Both the position numbers and the translations under genes were made by a program. The notes under the pieces were generated by a model. It saw only the letters and a list, made by a program, of their open reading frames with translations, ran no database searches and was not told where the DNA came from. From NCBI RefSeq assembly GCF_023278185.1, contig NZ_CP066356.1, positions 6,812,001 to 6,876,000 of the forward strand: a stretch of 64,000 nucleotides of DNA, given 5' to 3'. Positions 41,112 through 50,405 of this stretch are shown here, one piece after another (positions within the stretch are counted from its first letter, which is position 1; every line of letters begins with the position of its first letter). This DNA is from Bradyrhizobium elkanii USDA 76 (lineage in GTDB: Bacteria > Pseudomonadota > Alphaproteobacteria > Rhizobiales > Xanthobacteraceae).

Positions 41112-42446
41112 CTACGCTCCTGCGTCGTGCACGTTCAGATCGACGCCTTGCGGATCCCTGATCGTCGACACCGTGATCAGCGAGATCAGCGACAACACCG
41201 CGATGTAGACGCCGACGCGCCAGGACTGACCGTAGGTGCCGATGATCCACTGCGCGATCATCGGCGCGAAGGCGCCGCCGAAAATGGCGCCGAGCGCATA
41301 GCCGATCGAGACGCCGGAATAGCGCACCTTGGCCGGAAACAGCTCGGCATAGAGCGCCGCCTGCGGGCCGTAGGACAGGCCGAGCGCAATAGTGAGCCCG
41401 ACGGCGCTGGCTAAGAACAGCAAGGGGTTCTTGCTGTCGATCAAGAACCACATCGGCACCGCCCACAGCACCATCAGGGAGTAGCCGATCTGGAAGCAGC
41501 GCACGCGGCCTATTTTGTCGCCGAGGATGCCGCCGAGCAGCGTGAAGATGAACCAGCTCACGGCCGCGAGCGTGCCGATCAGCAGCAGCTGCTCGGACGG
41601 CATCTTCAGCGTGTTGGCGCCGTAGCTGATGATGAACGCGATCAGGATGTAGCCGGCCGCATTGTTGGCCATGAAGATCAGCGCGGTGCGCAAAATCTCC
41701 TTGCTGTGATTGCGCATCAGGTCCCGGAGCGGCGCTGAAGACTCCTTGTGCCGACGCTGCATCGCCTGGAACACCGGCGATTCCTCGACGGTGCGTCGGA
41801 TCACGATGCCGACGACGATCAGCACGATCGACAGCAGGAACGGAATCCGCCAGCCCCACTCGATCATCGCCTGCTTGCCGAACGTCGCGGTCAGCACCCA
41901 CAGCACGCCGGTCGCCAGGATCATGCCGAGCGGCGTGCCGATCTGCGGGAACGAGCCGAAGAAGCTGCGCTTGTCGACGGGCGCCGATTCCACCGACATC
42001 AGCGCCGCACCGCCCCACTCGCCGCCGGCCGAGAAGCCTTGCAGGATGCGCAGGAGAATGAGGAGCGCCGGCGCCCAGGCGCCGATCTGCGCGTAGGTCG
42101 GCAGCAGGCCGACCAGCGCGGTCGCCGCCCCCATCAACAGCAGCGTGACGACGAGCATGTTCTTGCGCCCGAAGCGGTCGCCGAGATGGCCGCAGACGAT
42201 GGCTCCTAACGGGCGGAACAGGAATGACAGGCCGAGCGTCGCGAACGACACGATCTGCGCCAGCAGCGGATTGTTCGCGTTCATCGGTGCGAAGAACAGC
42301 GCGCCGAACACCAGGCCCGCCGCCTGGGCGTAGACGAAGAAGTCGTACCACTCGATGGTGGTGCCGACGAGCGTTGCGGTGAGGACCTTGCGCTCCTCAT
42401 CCGACAGTTCAGCGCCGCGCGAGCGCGCGGACAGTTCGATGGACAT
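41112..42446 (-). CDS. MFS transporter of the metabolite:H+ symporter (MHS) family
   Basis: This 444-residue membrane transporter belongs to the ProP/ShiA-like MHS group. The start GTTIEWYDFFVYAQAAGLVFG, the loop GHLGDRFGRKNMLV, and ILQGFSAGGEWGGAALM are family hallmarks, and twelve spans can be followed. It imports organic acids, betaines or similar solutes with protons. It is a single gene convergent with the DUF3829 gene. A 283-bp stretch upstream, to the next divergent gene, holds no other recognised element. The substrate cannot be told. Confidence 0.9.
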   Translation of the reverse strand: MSIELSARSRGAELSDEERKVLTATLVGTTIEWYDFFVYAQAAGLVFGALFFAPMNANNPLLAQIVSFATLGLSFLFRPLGAIVCGHLGDRFGRKNMLVVTLLLMGAATALVGLLPTYAQIGAWAPALLILLRILQGFSAGGEWGGAALMSVESAPVDKRSFFGSFPQIGTPLGMILATGVLWVLTATFGKQAMIEWGWRIPFLLSIVLIVVGIVIRRTVEESPVFQAMQRRHKESSAPLRDLMRNHSKEILRTALIFMANNAAGYILIAFIISYGANTLKMPSEQLLLIGTLAAVSWFIFTLLGGILGDKIGRVRCFQIGYSLMVLWAVPMWFLIDSKNPLLFLASAVGLTIALGLSYGPQAALYAELFPAKVRYSGVSIGYALGAIFGGAFAPMIAQWIIGTYGQSWRVGVYIAVLSLISLITVSTIRDPQGVDLNVHDAGA

Positions 42447-42729
42447 GTCGCCTCCCCAAAACCCGTTCTTGAATCTGTTCTTGGCCGCGCGGACGTGGTC
42501 GGCGGCGATGCGCCCGCCCCGCTCGGATGCTGAGCCCGGGATTAGCAGAGGTTTCCGCGCCGCACGAGAAAAATAGTTGCAACCGCAACGATATTCGACC
42601 GAATTGTGACTTTTGGCCCGGTTCCCGACCCCGCTACCTCGACCGCGATCGGCGGGCAGCTATCCCGAAACGCCGATTGTGCATCGCAGCAAGCTCGCTA
42701 CGATGCAAGGATTCCCAAGAGGTTGCTAA
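42447..42729. other. Intergenic region between divergent MFS genes
   Basis: This 283-bp stretch presumably holds the promoters of both divergent transporters. I see no clear palindrome, repeat or small gene in it. Confidence 0.45.
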
Positions 42730-43977
42730 GTGTCTGATATTAATGCTGATGCCTGGGTTTCCTCAGGCCACCGCCCGATGGGCTTTCCCGAATTCGTCGT
42801 CGTCATCGCCTCGATCATGGCGCTGAACCCGCTGGCGATGGACATGATGCTGCCGGCGCTGCCGAACATCCGCTCCGCGTTCCAGATCGCCGACGCCAAC
42901 CGCCCGCAGATGGTGCTGTCGATCTTCCTGGTCGGCTTCGGCGTCGGCCAGTTCGTGATGGGCCCGCTGTCGGACCGCTTCGGCCGCCGCCCGGTGCTGC
43001 TCGGCGGCATGACCGTCTACACCATCGCCGGCCTGCTCGCGATCATGGCGCCCTCGTTCGAGACGCTGCTGCTGGCGCGCGCGCTGCAGGGCCTCGGCAC
43101 CGCGGCGACCCGCGTGATCGCGACCTCGATCGTGCGCGACTGCTACGCCGGACGCCGGATGGCGAGCGTGATGTCGCTTGCGATGATGGTGTTCATCGCG
43201 GTGCCGGTGATCGCGCCGTCATTCGGCCAGGCGGTGATGCTGCTGACGCATTGGCGCGGCATCTTCGTGCTGCTGATGATTTATGGCGTGATCGCGCTGG
43301 CCTGGAGTGCGATGCGGATGCCGGAGACGCTGCCCAGGGAGCTGCGCAAGTCGCTGGCGATCCCGGAGGTCTTGTCCGCGTTCCGCCAGACCGTCACCAA
43401 TCGCCAGACGCTCGGCTATGCGCTCGCCGCCGGCGGCGTGCAGGGCTCGCTGTTTGCCTTCGTGTTCTCCTCGCAGCAGATCTTCACCGAGATCTTCAAG
43501 CTCGGGCATTACTTCCCGGTCGCCTTCGCGGCCTGCGCGGTCGGCGTCGCGATCGCCGGCTTCCTCAATTCGCGCATCGTCGGCCGCATCGGCATGCGGG
43601 TGATCTCGCACGCCGCGCTGACCGGCTTTGCCGTCGTCGCCGGCGCGCTGTTCATAGCGGTGAAGACCGACACGCTGTCGCTGCCGCTGTTCATGGTGCT
43701 GTCGGGCCTGATGATGTTCGCGTTCGGGCTGATGATGGCGAATTTCACCGCGCTCGCGATGGAGCCGCAGGGCAAGATCGCTGGCACCGCCTCATCGCTG
43801 TATGGCACGATCACCACGTTGCTCGGGATCGGCGTCGGCACCACGATCGGCCAGGATTACGACGGCACCCTGCTGCCGTTCGCGACCGGCTTCTTCCTCT
43901 GCACGCTGGCCGCGCTCGCCGTGGTGCTGGTGACCGAGAAAGGCCGGATGTTCCGGCCCCATCACCATCCGATTTGA
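42730..43977 (+). CDS. Bcr/CflA-family multidrug efflux MFS transporter
   Basis: This 415-residue inner-membrane drug:proton antiporter of the Bcr/CflA type exports small toxic compounds. The start is a GTG with AAGAGG upstream. The first span contains MALNPLAMDMMLPALPNI, followed by the DHA motif MGPLSDRFGRRPVLL, ARALQGLGTAATRVIATSIVRD and later VPVIAPSFGQAV. Twelve spans are likely. It ends 4 bp before a strong palindromic repeat that separates it from the convergent DUF983 gene. Confidence 0.9.
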   Translation: MSDINADAWVSSGHRPMGFPEFVVVIASIMALNPLAMDMMLPALPNIRSAFQIADANRPQMVLSIFLVGFGVGQFVMGPLSDRFGRRPVLLGGMTVYTIAGLLAIMAPSFETLLLARALQGLGTAATRVIATSIVRDCYAGRRMASVMSLAMMVFIAVPVIAPSFGQAVMLLTHWRGIFVLLMIYGVIALAWSAMRMPETLPRELRKSLAIPEVLSAFRQTVTNRQTLGYALAAGGVQGSLFAFVFSSQQIFTEIFKLGHYFPVAFAACAVGVAIAGFLNSRIVGRIGMRVISHAALTGFAVVAGALFIAVKTDTLSLPLFMVLSGLMMFAFGLMMANFTALAMEPQGKIAGTASSLYGTITTLLGIGVGTTIGQDYDGTLLPFATGFFLCTLAALAVVLVTEKGRMFRPHHHPI

Positions 43978-43980
43978 TCT

Positions 43981-44069
43981 TCGTAGCCCGGATGAAGCGA
44001 AGCGTAATCCGGGGTTCGTTATGCGGGCGACAGGGTCCCGGATTACGCTTCGCTCGATCCGGGCTACGA
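43981..44069. repeat. REP-like palindrome between convergent genes
   Basis: Two 33-bp arms (43981-44013 and 44037-44069) are complementary at 31 of 33 positions. The outer parts read TCGTAGCCCGGAT and ATCCGGGCTACGA, a widespread bacterial REP motif. It lies between convergent stop codons and could serve as a two-way terminator or transcript end. Confidence 0.8.
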
Positions 44070-44082
44070 TTCTGAGATCGCG

Positions 44083-44496
44083 TCAGGCTTCGCGTGTCCG
44101 TCCGACCCGCGCCTGCGCCACTGCACGCCGCGTCGCCGCAAATCCCTCCATCCCGAGCTGCCACTGCAGGCCGACGATCGCGCCCTTGGTCGGCTGCAGC
44201 AGCGCGAGCGCACTGAACAACGTCACCGGCAGCCAGATCGCGAGTTGCAGCCAGGCCGGCGGCGCGTAGTTCATTTCGAGCCAGAGCAGCGCCGGCACCA
44301 CGACGTGACCGACCACGACGATCACGAGATAGGCCGGGAAATCGTCGGCGCGCTGCGGGGTGAAGTCCTCACCGCACGCTTCACAGTGATCGGCGACCTT
44401 GAGGAAGCGGCCGAACAGATGGCCGCGCCCGCAGTTCGGGCACTTCATGGTGAAGCCGCGCCACATCGCCTTTGACAGGGAAACCGTCTCGGTCAT
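44083..44496 (-). CDS. DUF983 zinc-ribbon membrane protein
   Basis: This 137-residue protein starts at the ATG at 44496, preceded by GGAAAG. It has an N-terminal zinc ribbon (MKCPNCGRGHLFGRFLK, then CEACGEDFTP) followed by two membrane spans (YLVIVVVGHVVVPALLWLEM and LQLAIWLPVTLFSALALL). This is the DUF983 layout common in alphaproteobacteria, of unknown function. It is divergent from the MocR gene. Confidence 0.88.
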   Translation of the reverse strand: MTETVSLSKAMWRGFTMKCPNCGRGHLFGRFLKVADHCEACGEDFTPQRADDFPAYLVIVVVGHVVVPALLWLEMNYAPPAWLQLAIWLPVTLFSALALLQPTKGAIVGLQWQLGMEGFAATRRAVAQARVGRTREA

Positions 44497-44548
44497 CGTC
44501 GCTTTCCTTCGGCCGTTGTCCTTGACCTGATCTGATGATCCATACAAT

Positions 44549-44593
44549 ATGCAATTGAACACCTACAATCAAAGACAAATCGCCAAATTGCAT
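44549..44593. promoter_or_regulatory. Candidate MocR operator
   Basis: ATGCAATT (44549-44556) and AATTGCAT (44586-44593) form an inverted repeat with a 29-bp spacer, and the right copy overlaps the MocR start codon at 44592. The stretch is AT-rich against its surroundings. A role in autoregulation is inferred. Confidence 0.4.
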
Positions 44594-45968
44594 GGATTGG
44601 ATCCCGACAGTTTCGGAATGGCACGGCCCGATGTTCCTGCGCATCGTCGATGCGCTGGCCGCCGACATCGCGAGCGGCCGGCTGGTGCGCGGCCAGCGGC
44701 TGCCGACCCACCGCGCGCTGGCCTCGGCGCTCGACATCGACCTGACCACGGTGACGCGGGCCTATGGCGAGGCGCGGCGGCGCGGACTGCTCGACGCCCG
44801 TGTCGGCCAGGGTACATTCGTCTCGGAGACCACCGCGCGCGCCGCCTCCGACCTGGCTGCGCCCGTCAACATCGACCTGTCGATGAACCTGCCGCCGCAG
44901 CCGGTCGAGGCCAATCTCGACCTGCGCATCGCGCAGGGACTTGCGACCATCCGCTCCGAGGCCGGGTTCTCCGCCTATCTCGGCTATGCGCGTCCCGGCG
45001 GTACCACTGAGGAGCGCGAGGCCGGCGCTGCGTGGCTCGCGCCGCGCGTGCCGCAGGCCTCGGCCGACCGCATCGTGATCTATCCGGGTTCGCAGGCGAT
45101 CATCTTCAACGCGCTGCTGGCGCTGACATCGCCCGGCGATGTCGTGGTGACGGAGGCGTTGACGTTTCCCGGCATCAAGGCCGCGGCGGCGCGGCTCGAC
45201 GTCCGCCTGGTCGGGGTTGCGATGGACGCCGAGGGCGCGCGGCCCGACGCGCTCGACGAGGCCTGCCGCAAGCACAAGCCGAAGGCGGTCTATCTGGTGC
45301 CGACACAGCAAAACCCGACCACGGCGACGATGAGCGCGATCAGACGCAAGGCGATCGCCGGTATCATCAGCAAGCGCGGCTGCGTCCTGATCGAGGACGA
45401 CGTCTACGGGCCGCTCGAACCGCAAATGGCGCCGATCGCAACCCTGATTCCGGAGCGCACCTACTACGCCGCGAGCATCGCAAAATGCATCGCGCCGGCC
45501 CTTCGCGTCGCCTATCTCCTGGCGCCCGATGCGAGCGCCGAGCAGCGCATGCGCGCCGGCCTGCAGGCCACCATGCAGATGCCGCCATCGCTGATGGTCG
45601 CGCTGGTCACACAATGGATGCGCTCCGGCGTCGCCGCCGATATCATCCGCGCCATCCGCAACGAGGCGGCGGCGCGCCAGCAGCTTGCGGCCCGCTTCCT
45701 CAAGGGCGTCACTTATGCGGCGCGGCCGGCGAGCCACCATCTCTGGATGCCGTTGCCGAAGCATTTCGACGGCACCGACCTGTTGTCGCATCTGATGCGC
45801 AACGGCCTCGCCGTGGTCGGCGAAGACGCCTTTGCGGCGGGCGAAGCCGCGCCGCGCGGCCTGCGCGTGTCGCTGGGCGCCGCGCGCAACCGCGCCGAAC
45901 TGAGCCAGGCGCTGCAGGTGCTGTCGAATGCGGTGCGCACGCCGGTCGGCGCCACCCAAATCGTATAA
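44592..45968 (+). CDS. MocR-family regulator (GntR helix-turn-helix fused to aminotransferase domain)
   Basis: This 458-residue regulator has a GntR winged helix in residues 10-80 (GRLVRGQRLPTHRALASALDID) and a fold-type I aminotransferase domain. The PLP-binding region reads YAASIAKCIAPALRVAYLL, with the lysine K in SIAK, so PLP is probably bound. MocR proteins control vitamin B6, GABA or other amine genes. The divergent neighbour is a DUF983 gene, which gives little hint about the target. It is cytosolic. Confidence 0.9.
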   Translation: MDWIPTVSEWHGPMFLRIVDALAADIASGRLVRGQRLPTHRALASALDIDLTTVTRAYGEARRRGLLDARVGQGTFVSETTARAASDLAAPVNIDLSMNLPPQPVEANLDLRIAQGLATIRSEAGFSAYLGYARPGGTTEEREAGAAWLAPRVPQASADRIVIYPGSQAIIFNALLALTSPGDVVVTEALTFPGIKAAAARLDVRLVGVAMDAEGARPDALDEACRKHKPKAVYLVPTQQNPTTATMSAIRRKAIAGIISKRGCVLIEDDVYGPLEPQMAPIATLIPERTYYAASIAKCIAPALRVAYLLAPDASAEQRMRAGLQATMQMPPSLMVALVTQWMRSGVAADIIRAIRNEAAARQQLAARFLKGVTYAARPASHHLWMPLPKHFDGTDLLSHLMRNGLAVVGEDAFAAGEAAPRGLRVSLGAARNRAELSQALQVLSNAVRTPVGATQIV

Positions 45969-46075
45969 TTCCGGCGATCGCCGGGAATAAACTCGCTCCA
46001 AAATGATTATGGTGCGCGGGGGCGCACGCCGTTAAAACTCTGCGCTCAGAGCATCAGGCAGGGGCAGGCTTTTCA

Positions 46076-47374
46076 ATGTCATGCGGATATGATCGGGCAG
46101 TCCATCGTGCTGTGCTGACGCTTCGCGGGGCAGTGACCGCGATCGGTTGTCTTGCAGTTGTCATATCAGGCGCGGCGCGCGCCTCCGATGCCCCTGCCCC
46201 GGTGCCGGAAAAACTCGAACGCATCACCTCATTTTTTGACAACGAGGTTGCGACAGGAAAAATTCCGGGCGCGGTCATCCTGATCCAGCAGCACGGCAAG
46301 CCGGTCTATCTGAAGACCTTCGGATATCGCGACGTCACGACCAAATCGCCGATGCGGCCGGACACGATGTTCGCGCTGCATTCGATGACCAAGCCGATCA
46401 CCAACACCGCCGCGATGATGCTGGTCGACGAGGGCAAATTGTCGCCGCAGGATCCGCTGTCGAAATACATCCCGGCCTTCGCCGACGTGAAGGTCGCCAT
46501 CGAACCGGATGGTGGAAACGATCCGGCCAAGGTGGAGCTGGTGCCGCCGATCCGGCCAGTGACCATTGAAGATATCATGCGGCACACCTCGGGCATCACC
46601 TACGAATATATCGGCGCCGACTGGATCCAGAAGATCTACCGCGCAGGCCACCTGTTCGACGGGAAGTTCGACAACAAGGAATTCGTGGCGCGGCTGGCCA
46701 AGCTGCCGCTGTCGCGGCAGCCCGGCACGCTGTGGCGTTACGGTCATTCCACCGACGTGCTCGGCCGGGTGATCGAGATCGTCTCGGGCAAGACGCTCTA
46801 TCAGTTCGAGAAGCAACGCATCTTCGATCCCCTGGGGATGAACGACACCGGATACGTGCTCGGCGCCGAGACCGAACGGACACGGCTGGCGGAGCCGCTG
46901 CCCTCGGACACGATCCTGATCGAAGGAGAGAACGACCGGCGCGCGCATCCGGAGTGGGAATCCGGCGGCGGCGGCCTGGTCTCGACCATCCTCGACTATG
47001 CACGCTTCGCGCAGATGCTGCTCAATGGCGGCGAGCTCGACGGCAAGCGCTATCTGAGCCCGGCCGCGTTCAAGACCATGACGACGGATCATATCGGGCC
47101 GGGCTCCGGCGTCGGCCGCGACTACTGGTACTTCCCCGGCGACGGCTTTGGTTATGGCTATGGCATTGCCGTGCGCACCGATCCCGGCATCGTCAAACCG
47201 CCGCCGCCGGGCTCGATCGGCGAGTTGAAGTGGGACAGCGGCAGCGGCACCTATTTCGGCGTCGATCCGAAGCTCGACATGATCTACATCATGCTCGAGC
47301 AGACCCAGAACGAGCGCCAGCGCATCACGCCCGCGTTCCGCAAGCTGGTCTACGACGCCTTCAGCCCGGACTGA
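46076..47374 (+). CDS. Exported serine hydrolase of the beta-lactamase class C fold
   Basis: This 432-residue protein has a long signal region (LRGAVTAIGCLAVVISGAARA). The SxxK motif is S103-M-T-K106 (LHSMTKPITN); the tyrosine motif reads YGHSTDVLG and the third motif is near WDSGSGTYF, so the KTG box is lost. It resembles esterase-like EstB proteins and D-aminopeptidases more than antibiotic hydrolases. It is a single gene after MocR. Location is the periplasm. The substrate is unknown. Confidence 0.85.
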   Translation: MSCGYDRAVHRAVLTLRGAVTAIGCLAVVISGAARASDAPAPVPEKLERITSFFDNEVATGKIPGAVILIQQHGKPVYLKTFGYRDVTTKSPMRPDTMFALHSMTKPITNTAAMMLVDEGKLSPQDPLSKYIPAFADVKVAIEPDGGNDPAKVELVPPIRPVTIEDIMRHTSGITYEYIGADWIQKIYRAGHLFDGKFDNKEFVARLAKLPLSRQPGTLWRYGHSTDVLGRVIEIVSGKTLYQFEKQRIFDPLGMNDTGYVLGAETERTRLAEPLPSDTILIEGENDRRAHPEWESGGGGLVSTILDYARFAQMLLNGGELDGKRYLSPAAFKTMTTDHIGPGSGVGRDYWYFPGDGFGYGYGIAVRTDPGIVKPPPPGSIGELKWDSGSGTYFGVDPKLDMIYIMLEQTQNERQRITPAFRKLVYDAFSPD

Positions 47375-47380
47375 GTTCCG

Positions 47381-47589
47381 TCACCCTCGTCTATTGCCGC
47401 GACCCGTTTCCTGCCTGCGCCGTGCTGCAGCCGCGATCAGGCTTGCGGTGCATTCGTTGCAGACGAACCCGCACTCATCCGTAACAGGCCGATCCGTACA
47501 TCGAGGCCGATCGCCTCATCGTCGACGATCTCCTCGATCATGCCACCGCAGCACACGCATTGGTGGCGCGACGCCAATTTCCGTTCCAT
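47381..47589 (-). pseudogene. Small cysteine-motif protein, apparently frameshifted
   Basis: The ATG at 47589, with GGAG upstream, opens a 50-residue frame with CVCCGGMIEEIVDD and GLDVRIGLL, which ends at 47437. Close to its end another frame continues in protein-like form: VTDECGFVCNECTASLIAAA, ending at 47381. A single missing G at about 47480 would join them into a 69-residue protein with two cysteine pairs, as in a zinc ribbon. I do not recognise the family. It may be a real lesion or a sequence error. Confidence 0.5.
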
Positions 47590-47638
47590 GACGCGCTCTC
47601 CAGCCGTCGCAGCTTGCTCTCTGCTGCTTCCCTCACGC

Positions 47639-47656
47639 TATATACTATCGTATATA
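47639..47656. promoter_or_regulatory. AT-rich inverted repeat, possible operator
   Basis: TATATAC (47639-47645) and GTATATA (47650-47656) form a perfect inverted repeat with a TATC spacer, in otherwise GC-rich DNA. It lies 126 bp upstream of the propeller protein gene and 50 bp upstream of the divergent small gene. PadR- and GntR-type regulators use such sites, but none is encoded nearby. Confidence 0.5.
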
Positions 47657-47781
47657 TCGAGACGACAAGGCAGGCGGGTGAACAATCCGGTCGGGAACCC
47701 TGCAGACAACAACCATCGACCGGAGACGATCGCCAAGAAAATCCTGCCTGGTCCAACCAGGTTCATTGAGGAAACGCGATC

Positions 47782-48786
47782 ATGATAAAGAACAATGGCG
47801 ACGCGGGACGTCCGCGCGCAACGGGAGAACTGCTCAAGATCCGCCGCGCATCGCTACCCAGCGCCTCGGCCATCGTCCTTGCGCTTGGCATAGCCGGCGC
47901 GGCGCGCGCCGAAACGGCTCCGGTCGGCGTTCCCGACAAGAGTTTTCCGGAGAGCGTGACCTCGACCTCCGACGGGACGCTTTATGTCGGCAGCTTCAAC
48001 CATGGCGGCGTGACCAAGATCTCGGGCGGCAAGGCCGAGCAACTGGTCAAGCCGGGCGCCGCCGACAGCCGCTCGACGCTCGGCGTGCTCGCCGACGAGA
48101 AGAGCGGCACGCTCTATGTCTGTTCCAACGACATCAGCGCGATGGGCGTCGCCGGGCCGAGCGACACCAAGGGCGCCTGGCTGAAAACCTTCGATCTCAA
48201 GAGCGGCGCGCCGAAGGGCAGCTTTGCCTTGAGCGATCCGAAATCGTTCTGCAACGACATCGTGGTCGGTGCCGACGGCACCGCCTATGTGAGCGATTCC
48301 TTCGCGCCGTTCGTCTACAGCCTGAAGCCGGGCGGCACGGCGCTGGCGACGTTCGCAACCGATCCGCAGCTGGCGCCCGCCAAGGACGGCGTCGGGCTCG
48401 ACGGCATCGCGATCGGCGCCGATGGCAATCTTTACGTCACGACCTTCATCCCGGCCAAGCTGTTCAGGATCGAGATGAAGGACGGCAAGGCCGGCGCCGT
48501 GACCGAGCTGAAGCCGTCGCAGCCGCTCGACCACGCCGACGCGCTGCGGGCCCATGGCGGCGGCTTCCTGCTGATTGAGGGCAACGGCAAGCTCGACAAG
48601 ATCACGGTGAAGGGCAGCGAGGCCACCATCGACACCATCAAGGATGGCCTCGCCGAACCGGTCTCGGTGACGCAGGTCGGCGATGTCGGCTGGGTCGCCG
48701 AAGGCAAGCTGTCCTACGTGATCGGCGACAACAAGGGCAAGGATCCCGGCCCGTTCAAGCTGACGCCGATCACGTTGCCGAAGTAA
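47782..48786 (+). CDS. Exported SMP-30/NHL-type beta-propeller protein
   Basis: This 334-residue protein has a signal peptide (PSASAIVLALGIAGAARA) and repeated propeller blades, for example ESVTSTSDGTLYVGSFNHGG, DIVVGADGTAYVSDSFAPF and GIAIGADGNLYVTTFIPA. This is the SMP-30/gluconolactonase-like fold. Members hydrolyse lactones or bind ligands in the periplasm. GAGGAAAC precedes the ATG. It stands as a single gene followed by a palindromic repeat. The exact function is unknown. Confidence 0.82.
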   Translation: MIKNNGDAGRPRATGELLKIRRASLPSASAIVLALGIAGAARAETAPVGVPDKSFPESVTSTSDGTLYVGSFNHGGVTKISGGKAEQLVKPGAADSRSTLGVLADEKSGTLYVCSNDISAMGVAGPSDTKGAWLKTFDLKSGAPKGSFALSDPKSFCNDIVVGADGTAYVSDSFAPFVYSLKPGGTALATFATDPQLAPAKDGVGLDGIAIGADGNLYVTTFIPAKLFRIEMKDGKAGAVTELKPSQPLDHADALRAHGGGFLLIEGNGKLDKITVKGSEATIDTIKDGLAEPVSVTQVGDVGWVAEGKLSYVIGDNKGKDPGPFKLTPITLPK

Positions 48787-48796
48787 ACGCGTGACT

Positions 48797-48881
48797 CGTC
48801 ATGGCCGGGCTCGCCCCGGCCATCCATGCTTCTCTTGCAGAAGACAAGACGTGGATGCCCGGGCCAAGCCCGGGCATGACG
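48797..48881. repeat. Palindromic repeat after the propeller gene
   Basis: CGTCATGGCCGGG begins the left arm (48797-48828) and CCCGGGCATGACG ends the right arm (48850-48881). Both arms also contain an inner GGATG/CATCC pair. It lies between convergent stop codons and probably marks the transcript ends. It is of the dispersed type common in Bradyrhizobium intergenic DNA. Confidence 0.75.
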
Positions 48882-48917
48882 GATGCGGAAACCTCCTGCG
48901 CCACGCCCCTTCATGCG

Positions 48918-50150
48918 CTAGATCACGTAAAACCCGTGCGTGCCGTCGCGGCGAAGCTGGTCGACGAGGCCGTACTCCCAATCGAGATAGGCCTGCATGG
49001 CCTTTTCCGCGACACCGGTGCCTTCATAGGGCCGCCGGTAGCGGTGCGCGGGATCGGGCCGCGGCACGACGCGCGGCGGCCCGACTTCGAGCGGGCCGCC
49101 GTAGCCGCCGTCGAGCACGTAGACCTCCCAGCCCATCTGCGCGAGCCAGGACGCCGTCATGTCGGCGCGGATGTTCTTGTCGTCGGTCAGCACGATGCGC
49201 GCGCCGCGCACGGGCGCGGCCATGTCGATTTCCTGCACCAGCTGGCCGCCGGCATAATGGCGGAAGCCGGCGAGATGACCGGCGGCATATTCCTCGACGT
49301 CGCGGACGTCGAAGCGATACAGCGTACGATGCGTGTCCTTTTCCAGCGCGGCGAGTTCAGCGGCGCCGATGTGACGGACGCCGGCGCGATAGGCGACGTC
49401 GCGGGCATTGTCGGCCGCGCCTTCGAACGGCCCGATGCCGCCGCGCTTGCCGGCGCCGTGCTCGAGATCGTGCTTCGCCAGCGTCCAGCCGATCGTGCCG
49501 TTGCGCAGCGCCCGCACCTTGTTGGGCAGTCCGGCATTGATCAGCGACTGCGTGCCGATGATCGAGCGGGTGCGGCCGGCGCAGTTGACGATGATGGTGG
49601 TGTCGGGATCCGGCGCCGCGCCGCCGGCGCGCAGCACCAGCTCGGCGCCGGGCACGCTGACCGAGCCCGGGATGTTCATGGTGGCATATTCGTCGAAGCG
49701 GCGGACGTCGAGGATCGCAATGTTGGCCTTGTCCGAGATCAGCGCGGCGACCTCATCGGCGCTGAGTGACGGCGTGTGCCTGCGCGACTCGACCAGCTCG
49801 CCAAAGGCCTTGGCGTAGGAATTGACGTCCTCGAACGCCTCGTAGCCGGCCGCCTTCCAGCCCTGCAAGCCGCCGGCAAGCGCCGCGACGTTGCTGTAGC
49901 CCAGGGTGCGCAACTCGGCAGCCGCGGCAGCGACCAGGCCCTCGCCATTGTCATAGAGCACGATCGGCACGTCCTTGCGCGGCAAGCGCAGTTCGGCTTC
50001 GAACGCGATCCGGTCCGCCGCCATGTTGGCGGCAAACAGCGGATGGCCGGTGGCGAATTCCGCCTCGTGCCTGACGTCAAGCAGCGCGATCTCCTGGCGC
50101 AGTAGAAGCGTTGCACGGATGTTCTGGGGCGTGATGGAAGAAACTGTCAT
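48918..50150 (-). CDS. Multi-domain rhodanese-like sulfurtransferase
   Basis: This 410-residue protein is built of three rhodanese domains. Domain 1 (residues 5-105) has D67 where the active cysteine should be (VLYDNGEG). Domain 2 (about 125-225) has an active-type C190 (IIVNCAGRTRS). Domain 3 (about 255-355) has VLTDDKNIRA without cysteine. So only the middle domain can carry a persulfide; the others may be structural or bind partners. It has no signal peptide. The gene stands alone. The sulfur acceptor is unknown. Confidence 0.88.
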   Translation of the reverse strand: MTVSSITPQNIRATLLLRQEIALLDVRHEAEFATGHPLFAANMAADRIAFEAELRLPRKDVPIVLYDNGEGLVAAAAAELRTLGYSNVAALAGGLQGWKAAGYEAFEDVNSYAKAFGELVESRRHTPSLSADEVAALISDKANIAILDVRRFDEYATMNIPGSVSVPGAELVLRAGGAAPDPDTTIIVNCAGRTRSIIGTQSLINAGLPNKVRALRNGTIGWTLAKHDLEHGAGKRGGIGPFEGAADNARDVAYRAGVRHIGAAELAALEKDTHRTLYRFDVRDVEEYAAGHLAGFRHYAGGQLVQEIDMAAPVRGARIVLTDDKNIRADMTASWLAQMGWEVYVLDGGYGGPLEVGPPRVVPRPDPAHRYRRPYEGTGVAEKAMQAYLDWEYGLVDQLRRDGTHGFYVI

Positions 50151-50405
50151 GAGATGCTGGCCTTTATGCTGGCCTTGGGCGGGACATGCGCAGCCTGCTC
50201 TAGGCCGAAATCGCGCGCCGTCATAGCCTTAACTCGCCCGCAACCCCGATCTTCACGGGAAGGGGTTGCGGGAACGAAAGTCTGTCATCCCGCTTTGCCC
50301 AACCGGGGCGCGCTTGCTACGTTCCATCGGCTCCGTTGGCGCCCGATCAGGCCTTCCGGACAAGAGAAGGCAGCGGGGCCAGCCTGAAGTTCTGGGAGGA
50401 TGACC

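Noticed and set aside
50151..50405. Leader of glgC examined for a riboswitch
   Set aside because: The region shows no conserved aptamer that I can recognise and no terminator-antiterminator pair. It is treated as an ordinary promoter region.
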